The notes: generated from the letters alone by a model not told the origin. A DNA stretch of 43,240 nucleotides from Thermoplasmata archaeon (GCA_023136265.1 JAGLRN010000101.1:1-43240), one strand, 5' to 3'; counted from the first letter of the stretch, positions 30,533 to 38,976 are shown. Translations and numbers: made by a program.

Positions 30533-33410
30533 CCGAATCCTCCTCGCCAAGAGGTAGTATGACACGGAAGACCGAGCCACTTCTGGGCTCGCTCTCCACC
30601 TCTATGCGCCCCTTATGGGCTTCCACAATCTCTTTGCATATCGCCAGACCGAGTCCCGCGCCCCTGTGTACCCGCGTGGATGAACTGTCCGCTTGATAGA
30701 ATCTATCAAAGATGTGTGGCATGTCCTCGGGGGAGATTCCTGTACCCGTGTCTGCCACTTCGACGGTAATATGCTGGTCGCTCGCGCTTGCCCTGATCTC
30801 AACCGAACCACCCGCTGACGTAAACTTGATGGCGTTGCTGAGGAGGTTGGAGAACAACTGGTGCAGCCTCGACTCATCTCCTCTGAGGGGACGTAAGCTA
30901 GACGGGAGACGTTTGGAGATCCGAATCTCCGTCTTCTTCAGTTCTGGAGTCATGGAAGAAACCAAGCTCTCGATAATCCGACCGATGGATACGGTCGCTG
31001 TTTCCATCTTTAGCCCCTCGACGTCTATGGTTATCAGGTCGAGGAAGTTGTCTATCAGAACCCTCAACCGCTCTGATTCCTCGACAATGACGTTCACGGA
31101 TTTCCTGTGGTTCTCAGGCAACTTTCCGGCCTTCCCTGAGAGCATGAACCTGGCGTACCCTTCGATGCTTGTGAGCGGGGTTCTGAGCTCGTGTGATATG
31201 TTGGAGATTAACCTGTTCTTGGTTTCCTCGACCTGCTTGAGCTCTGTGATGTCCGTGCCGATTGCGCTGAATCCGACGATCTTATCACCTCGCATGAGGG
31301 AGGTCGGAGTAGTACTTACTCGGACTTTGTGGCCATCCTTGCGTGTCACGGAGAATTCCAGATGTACCGCCTTTCCAGGATTCTCAGAGGCGCTCAGGAA
31401 CACTCCCACGACCTTCTCTCTGTCTTCAGGATGAATGAAGTCACCGAAGAATTCGCCAAGGAGCTCTTGTCTGGAGTACCCTATCATCCTGCAGAGCGCA
31501 TCGTTGACGTAGTTGAGCTTCCCTTCAATGTCGGTGGTCACAATCGCCGCTTCAGTGTTCTCAACGAGATTTCTGAACCTCTCTTCGGACGCTTTCGTCT
31601 TCTCTTCGGCTTCTTTGCGTTCTGTGATGTCGGTTGTCTGGAGGACCACGCCAGCGAAGTCCCCTTGCGCATCCTTGAGCGGTTCCCAGGAGCTCGAGGC
31701 ATACCACACTTCCCCATTCTTCCTCACTGCCTTGTACTCGAAGTCCCTGCCTCCAATTCCTTCGGAGAAGGTTCGGTCAAAGACCTCTTCTGCCTTCGGC
31801 TTGTCGTCCTCATGGACCCACGAGACGAATCCTCCCAGCAGTTCCTCAGGAGTGAGGCCTGTAATCTCTTCGGAATTCGGGCTGACATAAACGTTGTTAC
31901 CTTCTGTATCTGCTATTACGAGGACACTGGGAGCCCCCTCTACGATGCTTCTGAACCTTTCTTCTGATTGTCGCAGGTTCTCCTCAGCCTCCTTGCGTTC
32001 CTCCTCCTGTCTATCTCTCTGCAGTCTTGCGTTCAAGATTGGAGCTATGCCGCTGGCTATGTTCTCCAGCAACTCCACGTCCTTATTGTCGTAGTCCGTT
32101 GTCTTGTTGCTGACCAGCAAGTTTCCTATGACTTCGTTTCGATGGATGATGGGCACATCCAGAGCCCGGGTGACAGGAATGTGACCCTTTGGCACCTTGA
32201 AGCCTCCGTTGGAGCAAAGCGTCCTCTTCTCCATGAGAGCCCGGGCCCATATACCTCCCCACTTCTCTCGGGGAAAGACGATGTCTTTGTCCTTCATCTG
32301 GCATTGGTCCCAGATGTCTCTGGTCATGGAGGGGCAAACGATGGCTCCGTCTCGGCGGATGTATCCGAAGGTGCCGTACTTGCTATCCATGGCCTTCAGA
32401 ACCAGATCAAGCACTTCTCTGTACATTCTCTCGTCCGAGATGGTGAGGAAGATCTCATCGATTCTGTTTCTGATTTCCAACTCCTGCTTGTGCTCTCGCA
32501 GAGCCTCCTCGGCCTCGATCTTGGAAATGCCAAGAGCCAAGTCAGTCCCCACGTCATCGAGAAAGCCGATCTCATCCTTGTGAATGTCCCTTCCCGTTTC
32601 GACGCAGACGTGAATGAGTCCGATGACAAGTCCGCCACCAGTCATTATGGGAACGACAACAGATTGATGATCGACTCCGCAGTCGCAGTAATCGCATTCC
32701 CCGCACTCTTCCCTCGCACTACTGTGCAACACACTCGACTGCTCTTCAAGCACAGATCTAACACACTTCGGGGCGTCACCCTCGCCTGTCGGGCTGGCCT
32801 TCCACTGCCTTCGTTCGTGATTCCCACGGTGGGCGACAGGACGGAGCTCGTTCGTGTCCTTGTCCAGATAGGCAATAGATACGTCCATGTATCCTCTCGT
32901 GTCGGCCAACGAATGGCATACCCTCTCCAGAAGAATCTTCTTGTCCGTTTCGGACGTTGTGCAATGATTGATGTTCCTGATGGCTAGGAACAAAGAGTTC
33001 AGGTCTCTAAGCTGCCCTTCGGTCTCTCTGATCTTGTCCTTCGCCTCCCTGAGCTTGGTGACATTTCTGACAACGGCCATGACACCCACGACTCTATCAC
33101 CCGATCTGACGAGATTGGCTGAGTAGTCTATGTCTATCTCTTCTCCTTTCCTGTCCGTGATGTGGAGGGGCAGAAGAATCTTCTTTCCGGCAAGGACCTC
33201 GCTAGAACACTTCTCGAGTTCCGATATCTGCTCTGGAGACAACACACCGATGTCTGAAAGACGCCTCCCCACCAATTCATCACTTGAATCCCCGAATATC
33301 CGAACAGCGCTTTCATTGACGTTGAGGATTCTTCCGGACGTGTCCAAGAATAGAATCCCGTGACTTGCGTTGTCGAATAAACTCCTGAACTTCTCCTCGG
33401 ACTCGCTCAA
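30525..33410 (-). CDS. PAS/GAF sensory histidine kinase
   Basis: A soluble kinase of about 961 residues. Approximate order: PAS 1-120, GAF 130-295, GAF 305-470, PAS 480-600, PAS 605-730, HisKA 735-800, HATPase 840-950. The H-box is SNISHELRTPLTS with His near 738; ADTGTGISPEDM and GAGLGLAICKEIV form the ATP site. The first GAF contains ECGECDYCDCG, a tight cysteine cluster. I prefer TTG 33410 because GGTGAT stands three bases before it, overlapping the stop codon of a small upstream ORF, the same arrangement as the TTG start at 15209, and the PAS begins there (SESEEKFRSLF). ATG 33437 and 33473 are alternatives. The CheY-like gene overlaps its end. Confidence 0.9.
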   Translation of the reverse strand: MSESEEKFRSLFDNASHGILFLDTSGRILNVNESAVRIFGDSSDELVGRRLSDIGVLSPEQISELEKCSSEVLAGKKILLPLHITDRKGEEIDIDYSANLVRSGDRVVGVMAVVRNVTKLREAKDKIRETEGQLRDLNSLFLAIRNINHCTTSETDKKILLERVCHSLADTRGYMDVSIAYLDKDTNELRPVAHRGNHERRQWKASPTGEGDAPKCVRSVLEEQSSVLHSSAREECGECDYCDCGVDHQSVVVPIMTGGGLVIGLIHVCVETGRDIHKDEIGFLDDVGTDLALGISKIEAEEALREHKQELEIRNRIDEIFLTISDERMYREVLDLVLKAMDSKYGTFGYIRRDGAIVCPSMTRDIWDQCQMKDKDIVFPREKWGGIWARALMEKRTLCSNGGFKVPKGHIPVTRALDVPIIHRNEVIGNLLVSNKTTDYDNKDVELLENIASGIAPILNARLQRDRQEEERKEAEENLRQSEERFRSIVEGAPSVLVIADTEGNNVYVSPNSEEITGLTPEELLGGFVSWVHEDDKPKAEEVFDRTFSEGIGGRDFEYKAVRKNGEVWYASSSWEPLKDAQGDFAGVVLQTTDITERKEAEEKTKASEERFRNLVENTEAAIVTTDIEGKLNYVNDALCRMIGYSRQELLGEFFGDFIHPEDREKVVGVFLSASENPGKAVHLEFSVTRKDGHKVRVSTTPTSLMRGDKIVGFSAIGTDITELKQVEETKNRLISNISHELRTPLTSIEGYARFMLSGKAGKLPENHRKSVNVIVEESERLRVLIDNFLDLITIDVEGLKMETATVSIGRIIESLVSSMTPELKKTEIRISKRLPSSLRPLRGDESRLHQLFSNLLSNAIKFTSAGGSVEIRASASDQHITVEVADTGTGISPEDMPHIFDRFYQADSSSTRVHRGAGLGLAICKEIVEAHKGRIEVESEPRSGSVFRVILPLGEEDSDV

Positions 33411-33414
33411 CCTA

Positions 33415-33597
33415 TCACCACCACGAGAAACGACCATCGCAAGACTCGCTCTCGTAAGGTGCGTTCCCCCCATCCCCAAGAGTCCCGCAGCGTTTCGATG
33501 TGCTCAGGAAATCGTGCAACGACCCGGAAACCAGACGCCAGAAGGCACGAAATCCAGCCTCAGGACTAAGGAACTCGATCTGTCCGAGGAGGGACAT
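33415..33597 (-). CDS. Possible small gene ahead of the histidine kinase
   Basis: A 60-residue frame starting MSLLGQIEFLSPEAGFRAFW at ATG 33597, with GGAGG about ten bases upstream. It stops at 33415, four bases before the preferred TTG start of the kinase, and the kinase ribosome site overlaps its stop codon. That stop/start coupling is the main argument for it. The C-terminal half (Gly/Ser/Cys/Trp-rich) does not look like a conserved fold and I recognise no family. The frame is open further upstream to 33690. It may instead be untranslated leader or a decayed N-terminal kinase segment. Confidence 0.35.
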   Translation of the reverse strand: MSLLGQIEFLSPEAGFRAFWRLVSGSLHDFLSTSKRCGTLGDGGNAPYESESCDGRFSWW

Positions 33598-33838
33598 GGT
33601 CTCGCCCCCCTCCATTCCTAGATTCGCACCACGGTCCATCTGTGTCATTCTCCGCTCGGGCCAAGGCCAGACACTCTGTGTTCTTCTCATTGTTTCAACG
33701 CGATTGCATCGATTCCTCTTTAATCTTTGTCAAATACCTTTCGAACGAGGAGACTCTGCTTCCCGTGATTCGGAAGCAGGGAATCCACCGAAGTCTTGCC
33801 ATGGGTTCAGAAATGAATCTGAACCCAATGAGGCGTTC
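33598..33838. other. Intergenic region upstream of the kinase, with a hairpin
   Basis: No convincing gene. It contains the strong hairpin at 33754-33781. An AT-rich minus-strand run near 33712-33735 (ATTTGACAAAGATTAAAGAG) could hold the kinase promoter. Confidence 0.4.
33754..33781 (-). terminator. Stem-loop after the TPR-wHTH gene
   Basis: CTGCTTCC (33756-33763) and GGAAGCAG (33772-33779) form a perfect 8-base stem with an 8-base loop, extendable by two pairs. It lies 58 bases past the stop at 33839. There is no T-run, so it may be an RNA 3' stem rather than a true terminator. Confidence 0.35.
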
Positions 33839-35800
33839 TCAAGAGCCTATCTTTGGAGCAGTCCTCTTTTGCGGAGAGTGGGCGTCCTGTCCGCTCTCCG
33901 CAGCGAGCGGTATCTCCAGCATCAGTCTCTCACTCTGCAGGAACATCACTGCCTCCTGTTTGTCAAGCCTGTAGAGGTCGACGAATTGTTTGTCGGGACC
34001 CAGGATGTTCTGGAACGTATAGCGTTTCAGGATGCCGTCGGAATGCAGCCTTTTCACACGCCTGTGGCATTCTGCCACCGGAATGCCCAAGTTCCTTGCT
34101 AGCTCGGTGACCGATCTGCTTCGCCTCCACAGGGCCATTAGGATGTTGCGGTCGGACCTATCGAGGTCCATCAGGTGCGACCGAATGGCATCGTGCCTTC
34201 CACGCCTCTCCCGCTTCTGGGTGGGTGGGACCTTGTGGTCTGGTTCAGAGGCCTCATCCCTCTCCCGCAACATATCAACAAGGTAGTGCTCAAATGCCTC
34301 CCGAAGGGCATTGTGGGCGACCCTTGAGAATCCAAGCGACTGGAGGATCGTCCCGGCCTCGAACCAGGCATCCGCCAGTTCGGGGTCGAGTTCCAGTGCC
34401 CTCTTCAGAGCTGCCAGCGCTCCAGGCCTGTCCCCGCACGTGCGGAGCGTCTTCCCCTCGTCAACCCACAATGATTCGTCCTCAGGGTTAAGCCTGGTGG
34501 CTCTCTCAATGCACTCTGTCGCGTCCTCACCTCTTCCCATCATCGAGTAAACCCGCCCCTTCTCCTTCCACGCCTTCCAATAGTCCCGGTCAGTTTCAAG
34601 GACTTTGTCGTAGTAGAGGAGTGCGACTTCAAGATCTCCAGCAAGGACACGCTCATTGGCCTTCTGCATGAGCTCCTCCTTGCTAACCGCTTCTGCCCTA
34701 GGACTCTCGAAAGCTGGGGTGATTGTCTTCTGAGAGGCTCCCTCAGGCCCCCTCTCACCTCTCTCCCTGGGCGCTGGTGACTCTGTCTTCTTGGGTGTCC
34801 TGCCTCTGAGGAGCGTCTCGATCTCCGCTTTCCTCTTCTTGCTCCACTTATGGTCGGGGTCGATTTTCAGCGCCTTTTCGAAGCAACCAGAGGCCTCCTC
34901 ATATCTGTCCATGATATAGAGCAGGGTTCCTTTGGAGTACCACGCATCCAGGAAGTTTGGGTCGGCCCCTGTTGCCTTGTCGTACAGCTCGAGGGCCTCC
35001 TCGGTGTTCCCGCTGTATCTCTGCATGTTCGCCGCCAGAAGGTAGTCCTCTCTGTGTGGCTCGTTATCTGAAAGCCGTTCGGAGGTCTCTCCGAGGCGCG
35101 AGTGGTCTCGATCGTCGGTTCCGCATGTTCCCGGTATCCTGGCATCTTCTGAGAGGATGGGGTCGATGTCGAGCTGCTTGCTCTCCTTCAGAGGCTCGTC
35201 GGATGCGCTGGCTAGAGTATGACTGTTGAGTTCCTTCAACGCCTCTCCCCTCCCATACCAGGCATCTGAGAAGTTCGGGTCGACCTCCATCGCCCTCTCA
35301 TAACATGTCAGGGCCTCTTTGTACTTCTTGAGCTTCAGGAGGGTCTCTCCTTTCTGGAACCATAGTCTCTCGTCTCTGCTGTCAAGCTCGGTTGCCCTTG
35401 TATAGCATTCGAGGGCCTCCTGAAACCGGCTCAATCGTATCAGCGCTTTCCCTTTGGCATCCCAGGCCTTCAGATGATAAGGATCGAGCCAGGTGACTCT
35501 CGCGAAAGCTTCAACAGCCTTCTCGTGCTCTCCCATCTTGGCCAGTAGCGAGCCCAGGCCAAACCAAAGGCTCTTATCATTCGGGTTCTTCTCGATTTCG
35601 CTCTCGTACCATTCCCGGGAACTCTTCTTCTTGACATCTTCAGGAACTGCTTCTCTGATCGCGACGAGAAACCGGGACAAGAAGCACAACCACTCAGACG
35701 AGAGTAGACGTATCTTGGGCTGCTCTGGAGAGTCAAACGGGGACATTCGCACCCACTTCTCCGTCAGACTCGAGGTCAACCTTCGCGCCTCTCGATTCAT
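33839..35800 (-). CDS. TPR-repeat protein with C-terminal winged-helix domain
   Basis: A 653-residue protein. TPR units occupy about 65-200 (KSLWFGLGSLLAKMGEHEKA, then AWDAKGKALIRLSRFQEALE and so on), about 250-320 and about 375-480, broken by low-complexity charged linkers. Residues 540-600 are a winged helix: SDRNILMALWRRSRSVTELA, LGIPVAECHRRVKRLHSDGI. The HTH resembles that of the small gene at 35979 (shared GIP-x-x-EC-x-x-R-x-KRL), suggesting common ancestry. TPRs give a protein-binding scaffold, the wHTH DNA binding, so a regulator with partner-dependent activity is likely. The start is ATG 35800; ATG 35743 is possible. An ATTATCA element and a minus-strand CTTTATTCC box lie upstream. 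No kinase or enzyme motif is present. Confidence 0.85.
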   Translation of the reverse strand: MNREARRLTSSLTEKWVRMSPFDSPEQPKIRLLSSEWLCFLSRFLVAIREAVPEDVKKKSSREWYESEIEKNPNDKSLWFGLGSLLAKMGEHEKAVEAFARVTWLDPYHLKAWDAKGKALIRLSRFQEALECYTRATELDSRDERLWFQKGETLLKLKKYKEALTCYERAMEVDPNFSDAWYGRGEALKELNSHTLASASDEPLKESKQLDIDPILSEDARIPGTCGTDDRDHSRLGETSERLSDNEPHREDYLLAANMQRYSGNTEEALELYDKATGADPNFLDAWYSKGTLLYIMDRYEEASGCFEKALKIDPDHKWSKKRKAEIETLLRGRTPKKTESPAPRERGERGPEGASQKTITPAFESPRAEAVSKEELMQKANERVLAGDLEVALLYYDKVLETDRDYWKAWKEKGRVYSMMGRGEDATECIERATRLNPEDESLWVDEGKTLRTCGDRPGALAALKRALELDPELADAWFEAGTILQSLGFSRVAHNALREAFEHYLVDMLRERDEASEPDHKVPPTQKRERRGRHDAIRSHLMDLDRSDRNILMALWRRSRSVTELARNLGIPVAECHRRVKRLHSDGILKRYTFQNILGPDKQFVDLYRLDKQEAVMFLQSERLMLEIPLAAESGQDAHSPQKRTAPKIGS

Positions 35801-35895
35801 AAGCTCTCCTTGCAGAGAGAACTTCTGTGTGGCATGGGGACTTCTGAAGCATTCTGTTGTCCAATGGATAGCGGGGGAATAAAGTTTCTCTCGGT

Positions 35896-35911
35896 ATTAT
35901 CATCTATGGAA
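35896..35911. promoter_or_regulatory. ATTATCA-TCT-ATGGAA element between divergent wHTH genes
   Basis: Shares a 14-base run (TATTATCATCTATG, 35895-35908) with the palindrome at 15992, with two mismatches in the right half. It lies between the starts of the TPR-wHTH gene and the small wHTH gene. Confidence 0.4.
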
Positions 35912-35978
35912 ATAGCGGCACAACCTACTTGTATCACATCCACATCGAAGACTAGATGTCGTATAGGGAGAAGAGACA

Positions 35979-36374
35979 ATGACGAGTCAGATCGCTGTTG
36001 CACACCGTCCAGAGTCCGATGAGAGCTATTCCACGGCACCGAAAGGGTTCCAGGGAATCGACACACTAGATGCAAGGATCCTGATGTTCACCCATGAGAG
36101 CCCTCGGAGGTTGCTGACTATTGCGACCATATTGGGGATTCCTCTCGGGGAGTGTTCCGGGAGAATCAAGAGGCTCATTCTCTTGAACTTGCTTGGATCG
36201 TTTCGGCTGTCCCTCAATCCGTCGAATCCTGAGAAGAAGAGGCTCATCTACGATTTTCACTACGCGAACACGAGGCTTGTCAGTATAGTCGTCAAAGGGA
36301 ACAGGCACCAGGTCCGAGTCTCTCTGGCTAAGTCTGGAGAGAATGTGCTTTTAACGCCTCGACTACCTCGATAG
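35979..36374 (+). CDS. Small winged-helix protein
   Basis: A 131-residue protein. Residues 28-80 form a winged helix: LDARILMFTHESPRRLLTIA, LGIPLGECSGRIKRLILLNL. The GIP-x-x-EC-x-x-R-x-KRL recognition-helix region is nearly the same as in the TPR-wHTH protein encoded divergently, 178 bases away. The C-terminal half (YDFHYANTRLVSIVVKG, VRVSLAKSGENVLL) is a beta-rich unit like the wing extension of that protein. GGGAGAAG lies before the ATG at 35979. Probably a DNA-binding regulator that acts with, or competes with, its larger paralogue. I do not recognise a named family. Confidence 0.7.
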   Translation: MTSQIAVAHRPESDESYSTAPKGFQGIDTLDARILMFTHESPRRLLTIATILGIPLGECSGRIKRLILLNLLGSFRLSLNPSNPEKKRLIYDFHYANTRLVSIVVKGNRHQVRVSLAKSGENVLLTPRLPR

Positions 36375-36415
36375 AAAACGATCAACCTCGTCGATCTGCG
36401 AGGGGGCCTGGAATC

Positions 36416-37099
36416 TCAGTCGATGCCGACGGCCGTCTTTATAGTTGGATGGAATCCCGATGGCAATCTCGCACGCTCTTCGATTGCAGGCCAGTTCCTG
36501 CAGACGCGAGGAAGGAAGAAATCCTTTGTGTATATCCCCTTTGCACTTAGCGCCTGGACGAGCAGTGATCCATCCTGCTGCGTGACCTGAATGCATACAT
36601 CGGTCGAATCCTTGCACTGGGCGACCGTTACGTTGTCATGCGAATCCAATGTCAGGCAGAAGTAGCCCAGTGAGCCTCGATGCTCGAGGAAAGGAACGAG
36701 CTCCTTCAGTACGTATGCAGGAGCGGACTCCTCCGAGAACGTCTCTGAGAGCGGTGACAGAGGATCGAAGAAGACTTTGTCGAATCTCTCCATCCTTGAA
36801 AGGGCATCAAGGGTCCTCTTTGTCATCTCTATCTCGTTGTCGCAATCCCGGATATCGGCGATGTTGAGCACTTCTGCGGTTCTCGGTGACTCTTCAGAGA
36901 CCAGGGAAATCGCCCCCTTGAACGACACGTGGAGAATCGATTCGCCCTCTGATTCGACGGATGACGTCACCCATTCCGCGAAGTCCTGGTATATCCGAAG
37001 GTCTGAGACGAGAAGAAGAATGCTCCTAGTGCGAGCAGTCGTCGTCATAACAGAATCCTTCGGGCTCACCCTCTCTAGGTTTGGCTCCATTCTATCCAT
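36416..37099 (-). CDS. RecA/KaiC-like protein without a P-loop
   Basis: A 227-residue protein. From residue 25 the pattern of a RecA-like core is visible: strand ILLLVSDLRIYQDFAEWV, strand SILHVSF, FDKVFFDPLSPLSETF in the Walker B position, LGYFCLTLDSHDN and DVCIQVTQQDGSLLVQALSA. No Walker A glycine/lysine loop exists, so it should not hydrolyse ATP. The C-terminus (FFLPRVCRNWPAIEER) is short. It resembles the degenerate KaiC-like domain of the fusion protein at 16847 in layout. ATG 37099 is used; ATG 37090 (MEPNL) is also possible. Likely a regulatory or scaffold protein; the family is inferred from pattern only. Confidence 0.6.
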   Translation of the reverse strand: MDRMEPNLERVSPKDSVMTTTARTRSILLLVSDLRIYQDFAEWVTSSVESEGESILHVSFKGAISLVSEESPRTAEVLNIADIRDCDNEIEMTKRTLDALSRMERFDKVFFDPLSPLSETFSEESAPAYVLKELVPFLEHRGSLGYFCLTLDSHDNVTVAQCKDSTDVCIQVTQQDGSLLVQALSAKGIYTKDFFLPRVCRNWPAIEERARLPSGFHPTIKTAVGID

Positions 37100-37357
37100 C
37101 TTTGTGCACCCCTATCCATGGCCTATGATGAAGGCCACAACACCTTCTGTCGCTGAGTGAGTGGCAAATAATCTATCACATATTTATGTGTTCCCCCCTT
37201 GCATTATCCGTTTTGCACATATGGCAGGCTGGAATTGGTCTTTCGACTAATCTCTTCCGCAAAAGGTACTGTCAACGGACAAAAGGCTTTCCATTATTGC
37301 GTCAAGTGGACACTCCGTCCCCGTAGATTCGTCAGAACGCTCGAGAACATGGAGGAG

Positions 37358-37386
37358 CAATCATTGACGGGCGCCCACAATGATTG
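37358..37386. repeat. Perfect 9-base inverted repeat
   Basis: CAATCATTG (37358-37366) and CAATGATTG (37378-37386) separated by 11 bases, 110 bases ahead of the wHTH regulator start. It could be an operator or an RNA hairpin. Confidence 0.4.
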
Positions 37387-37465
37387 GCATCTTTCCGCAG
37401 TGTTCGATTCGTCAGAGGGACACTGATTGTCGCAATTGCATCACCATGGGATTTGTATCGCAACG

Positions 37466-37474
37466 GATAAATAG
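37466..37474 (+). promoter_or_regulatory. TATA box of the tandem wHTH regulator
   Basis: GATAAATAG centred 27 bases before the ATG at 37497, which implies a leaderless transcript and decides the start. Confidence 0.6.
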
Positions 37475-37496
37475 CCCCCCCTTCTTCCGATGCTTA

Positions 37497-38558
37497 ATGG
37501 TAAATGATGTGCCGAAGAGAAGTGATGCGAGGGTCATGCATGGACTCGTCCACTATCCGTTGATTACCGACAAGGATCTCGCTTCGAGACTCGGCATGAA
37601 GTCGCCGACGGTCACCGCTATCCGCCGGAAGCTTGTGGAGAACCGACTCCTGCGGTCAGTCGAGGTCCCAGACTTCGCGGCACTTGGATGCGAGGTCATT
37701 GTCGTTTCCTTGGGATCTCTTGTCTCGTACCCAAGCCTGGAAGAGCGGCTCACGAGCATCTCCGATGTTCTCGAGAGAGATGAGATCGTCCACGCCTTCA
37801 TGGAACCCGGTCAGGATTTCATGATTCAAATCTCCCCGAGTTACACGCAGGCTATGCGCAATATACATTCCATCGAGGAAAGATATCAGTCCCAGGGATT
37901 CATTGAGGAGCCCCTGCAAGTACTGGCGTTCCCTTTGGGAACATGCGAGGTCTATCGATACTTCGATTTCACTCCGCTCCTTGACGTCCTCTTCGAAGGC
38001 AAGGAAGGCGAGGAGGTCAGGAAGACCATCTTTCGAACAAGGTCCCTCAAGTTGGGGAGAAAGGAGTCTCTCGTGCTCTCCGGTCTTGTCGAAAGACCTG
38101 AGGCCAACGACACGGAGCATTCCAAGAGATTGAATATCTCTCGGATGACCGTGGGAAGGGCAAGGAGGAGGTTTCGGGAGGAGAGGATTCTGGAGAGGAT
38201 ATGCACACCAGACCTGTCAAGGATCGGCATCCGGCTAATCGTCGTCACCAGTGCCACGTTCCATCCAAGATCATCGGCAACGCTGAAGTACAATCTTCCC
38301 AGAATCATGAAGCTGCTCGGACCTGCCTTTTTCTGTGTATACGACCCCAGGAAGATAGTGGCGGTCAGCGCCTTCAGGGATTTCGAGGACTATAAGCGGA
38401 GGCTCCACGACCTCTCTGAAGCCTACAAGGAGCACGAGTACTTCTGGGATACGCCGAAGAGACTCCTCTTCTCTCTTGACCACTCATCTGTGGTGAAGGA
38501 CCACGACTATGGCCCGCTTGTTAGACAACTCCTGGCAATAGAGCCTCGGAATGGATAG
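37497..38558 (+). CDS. Transcriptional regulator with two winged-helix domains
   Basis: A 353-residue protein made of two similar halves. Residues 10-60 (GLVHYPLITDKDLASRLGMK, PTVTAIRRKLVENRLL) and about 195-245 (VLSGLVERPEANDTEHSKRL, SRMTVGRARRRFREERILER) are winged helices. Each is followed by an alpha/beta sensory unit (PDFAALGCEVIVVSLGSL and PDLSRIGIRLIVVTSATF), reminiscent of Lrp/AsnC-like proteins with the effector domain. The repeat suggests an ancient duplication and fusion, so one chain may act as a pseudo-dimer. ATG 37497 is chosen from the TATA box; the frame is open upstream to 37380 but lies before the transcription start. Targets unknown. It runs towards a small membrane protein gene on the opposite strand. 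Confidence 0.8.
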   Translation: MVNDVPKRSDARVMHGLVHYPLITDKDLASRLGMKSPTVTAIRRKLVENRLLRSVEVPDFAALGCEVIVVSLGSLVSYPSLEERLTSISDVLERDEIVHAFMEPGQDFMIQISPSYTQAMRNIHSIEERYQSQGFIEEPLQVLAFPLGTCEVYRYFDFTPLLDVLFEGKEGEEVRKTIFRTRSLKLGRKESLVLSGLVERPEANDTEHSKRLNISRMTVGRARRRFREERILERICTPDLSRIGIRLIVVTSATFHPRSSATLKYNLPRIMKLLGPAFFCVYDPRKIVAVSAFRDFEDYKRRLHDLSEAYKEHEYFWDTPKRLLFSLDHSSVVKDHDYGPLVRQLLAIEPRNG

Positions 38559-38622
38559 CTCTAGGGACAATCGGCCACCAGGGTTGGGGACGAGTTCGAA
38601 TATCTCGGAATACCGCTCTCGC

Positions 38623-38976
38623 CTAGCGCCCGACCGAGGTCCTCCTTCTAAGGAAGTCGCCTAACGCAGTCAGGAATATGCCCATGGCCGCGAAGACGAA
38701 AGGGAAGATGTGCTTACCATCGAGGAGCGCAAGGGACACGATTGCGAGGACGTAGAAGGCGATCCCGAGTACAAGGACCTTTTCATTCGCATGCGACGAT
38801 TTCTGCTCTGCACGCCTTGCGTCCCGGTCAATCGCCTCGAAGACATTCTCCCCATTGAGGATTCCCACTCTCGTTCCCAGTTGTCTTGTTAGACCTTCCC
38901 CGCTGGGAGAATCCTCAGGGGCGTTCATTTCGCCGGTGGCCTTCCTCGTGCTCAGCTCGGGAGATCCTTTGACCAT
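38623..38976 (-). CDS. Small membrane protein of unknown function
   Basis: A 117-residue protein with a charged, soluble N-terminal half (about 65 residues, including GENVFEAIDRDARRAEQK) and two transmembrane helices at about 68-86 and 90-109, ending in a basic RRRTSVGR tail. A GAGGTGA site lies before the ATG at 38976. No family recognised. The long leader to its promoter side contains a hairpin and T-run described separately, so expression may be controlled by RNA structure. Confidence 0.6.
   Translation of the reverse strand: MVKGSPELSTRKATGEMNAPEDSPSGEGLTRQLGTRVGILNGENVFEAIDRDARRAEQKSSHANEKVLVLGIAFYVLAIVSLALLDGKHIFPFVFAAMGIFLTALGDFLRRRTSVGR

Larger units (their letters stand above)
37100..37496. 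other. Intergenic region between P-loop-less RecA-like gene and tandem wHTH regulator
   Basis: Nearly 400 bases with no convincing gene. It holds a palindrome CACATATTTATGTG at 37179-37192, a 9-base inverted repeat at 37358-37386, two copies of GATTCGTCAGA (about 37326 and 37406), and the TATA box at 37466. Confidence 0.5.

Noticed and set aside
31968-32987. 339-codon plus frame over the second kinase
   Set aside because: Antisense to GAF and PAS domains that have clear motifs.
37199-37426. 75-codon plus frame in the gap before the tandem wHTH gene
   Set aside because: No motif, no ribosome site, and it contains the 9-base inverted repeat; more likely a regulatory region.
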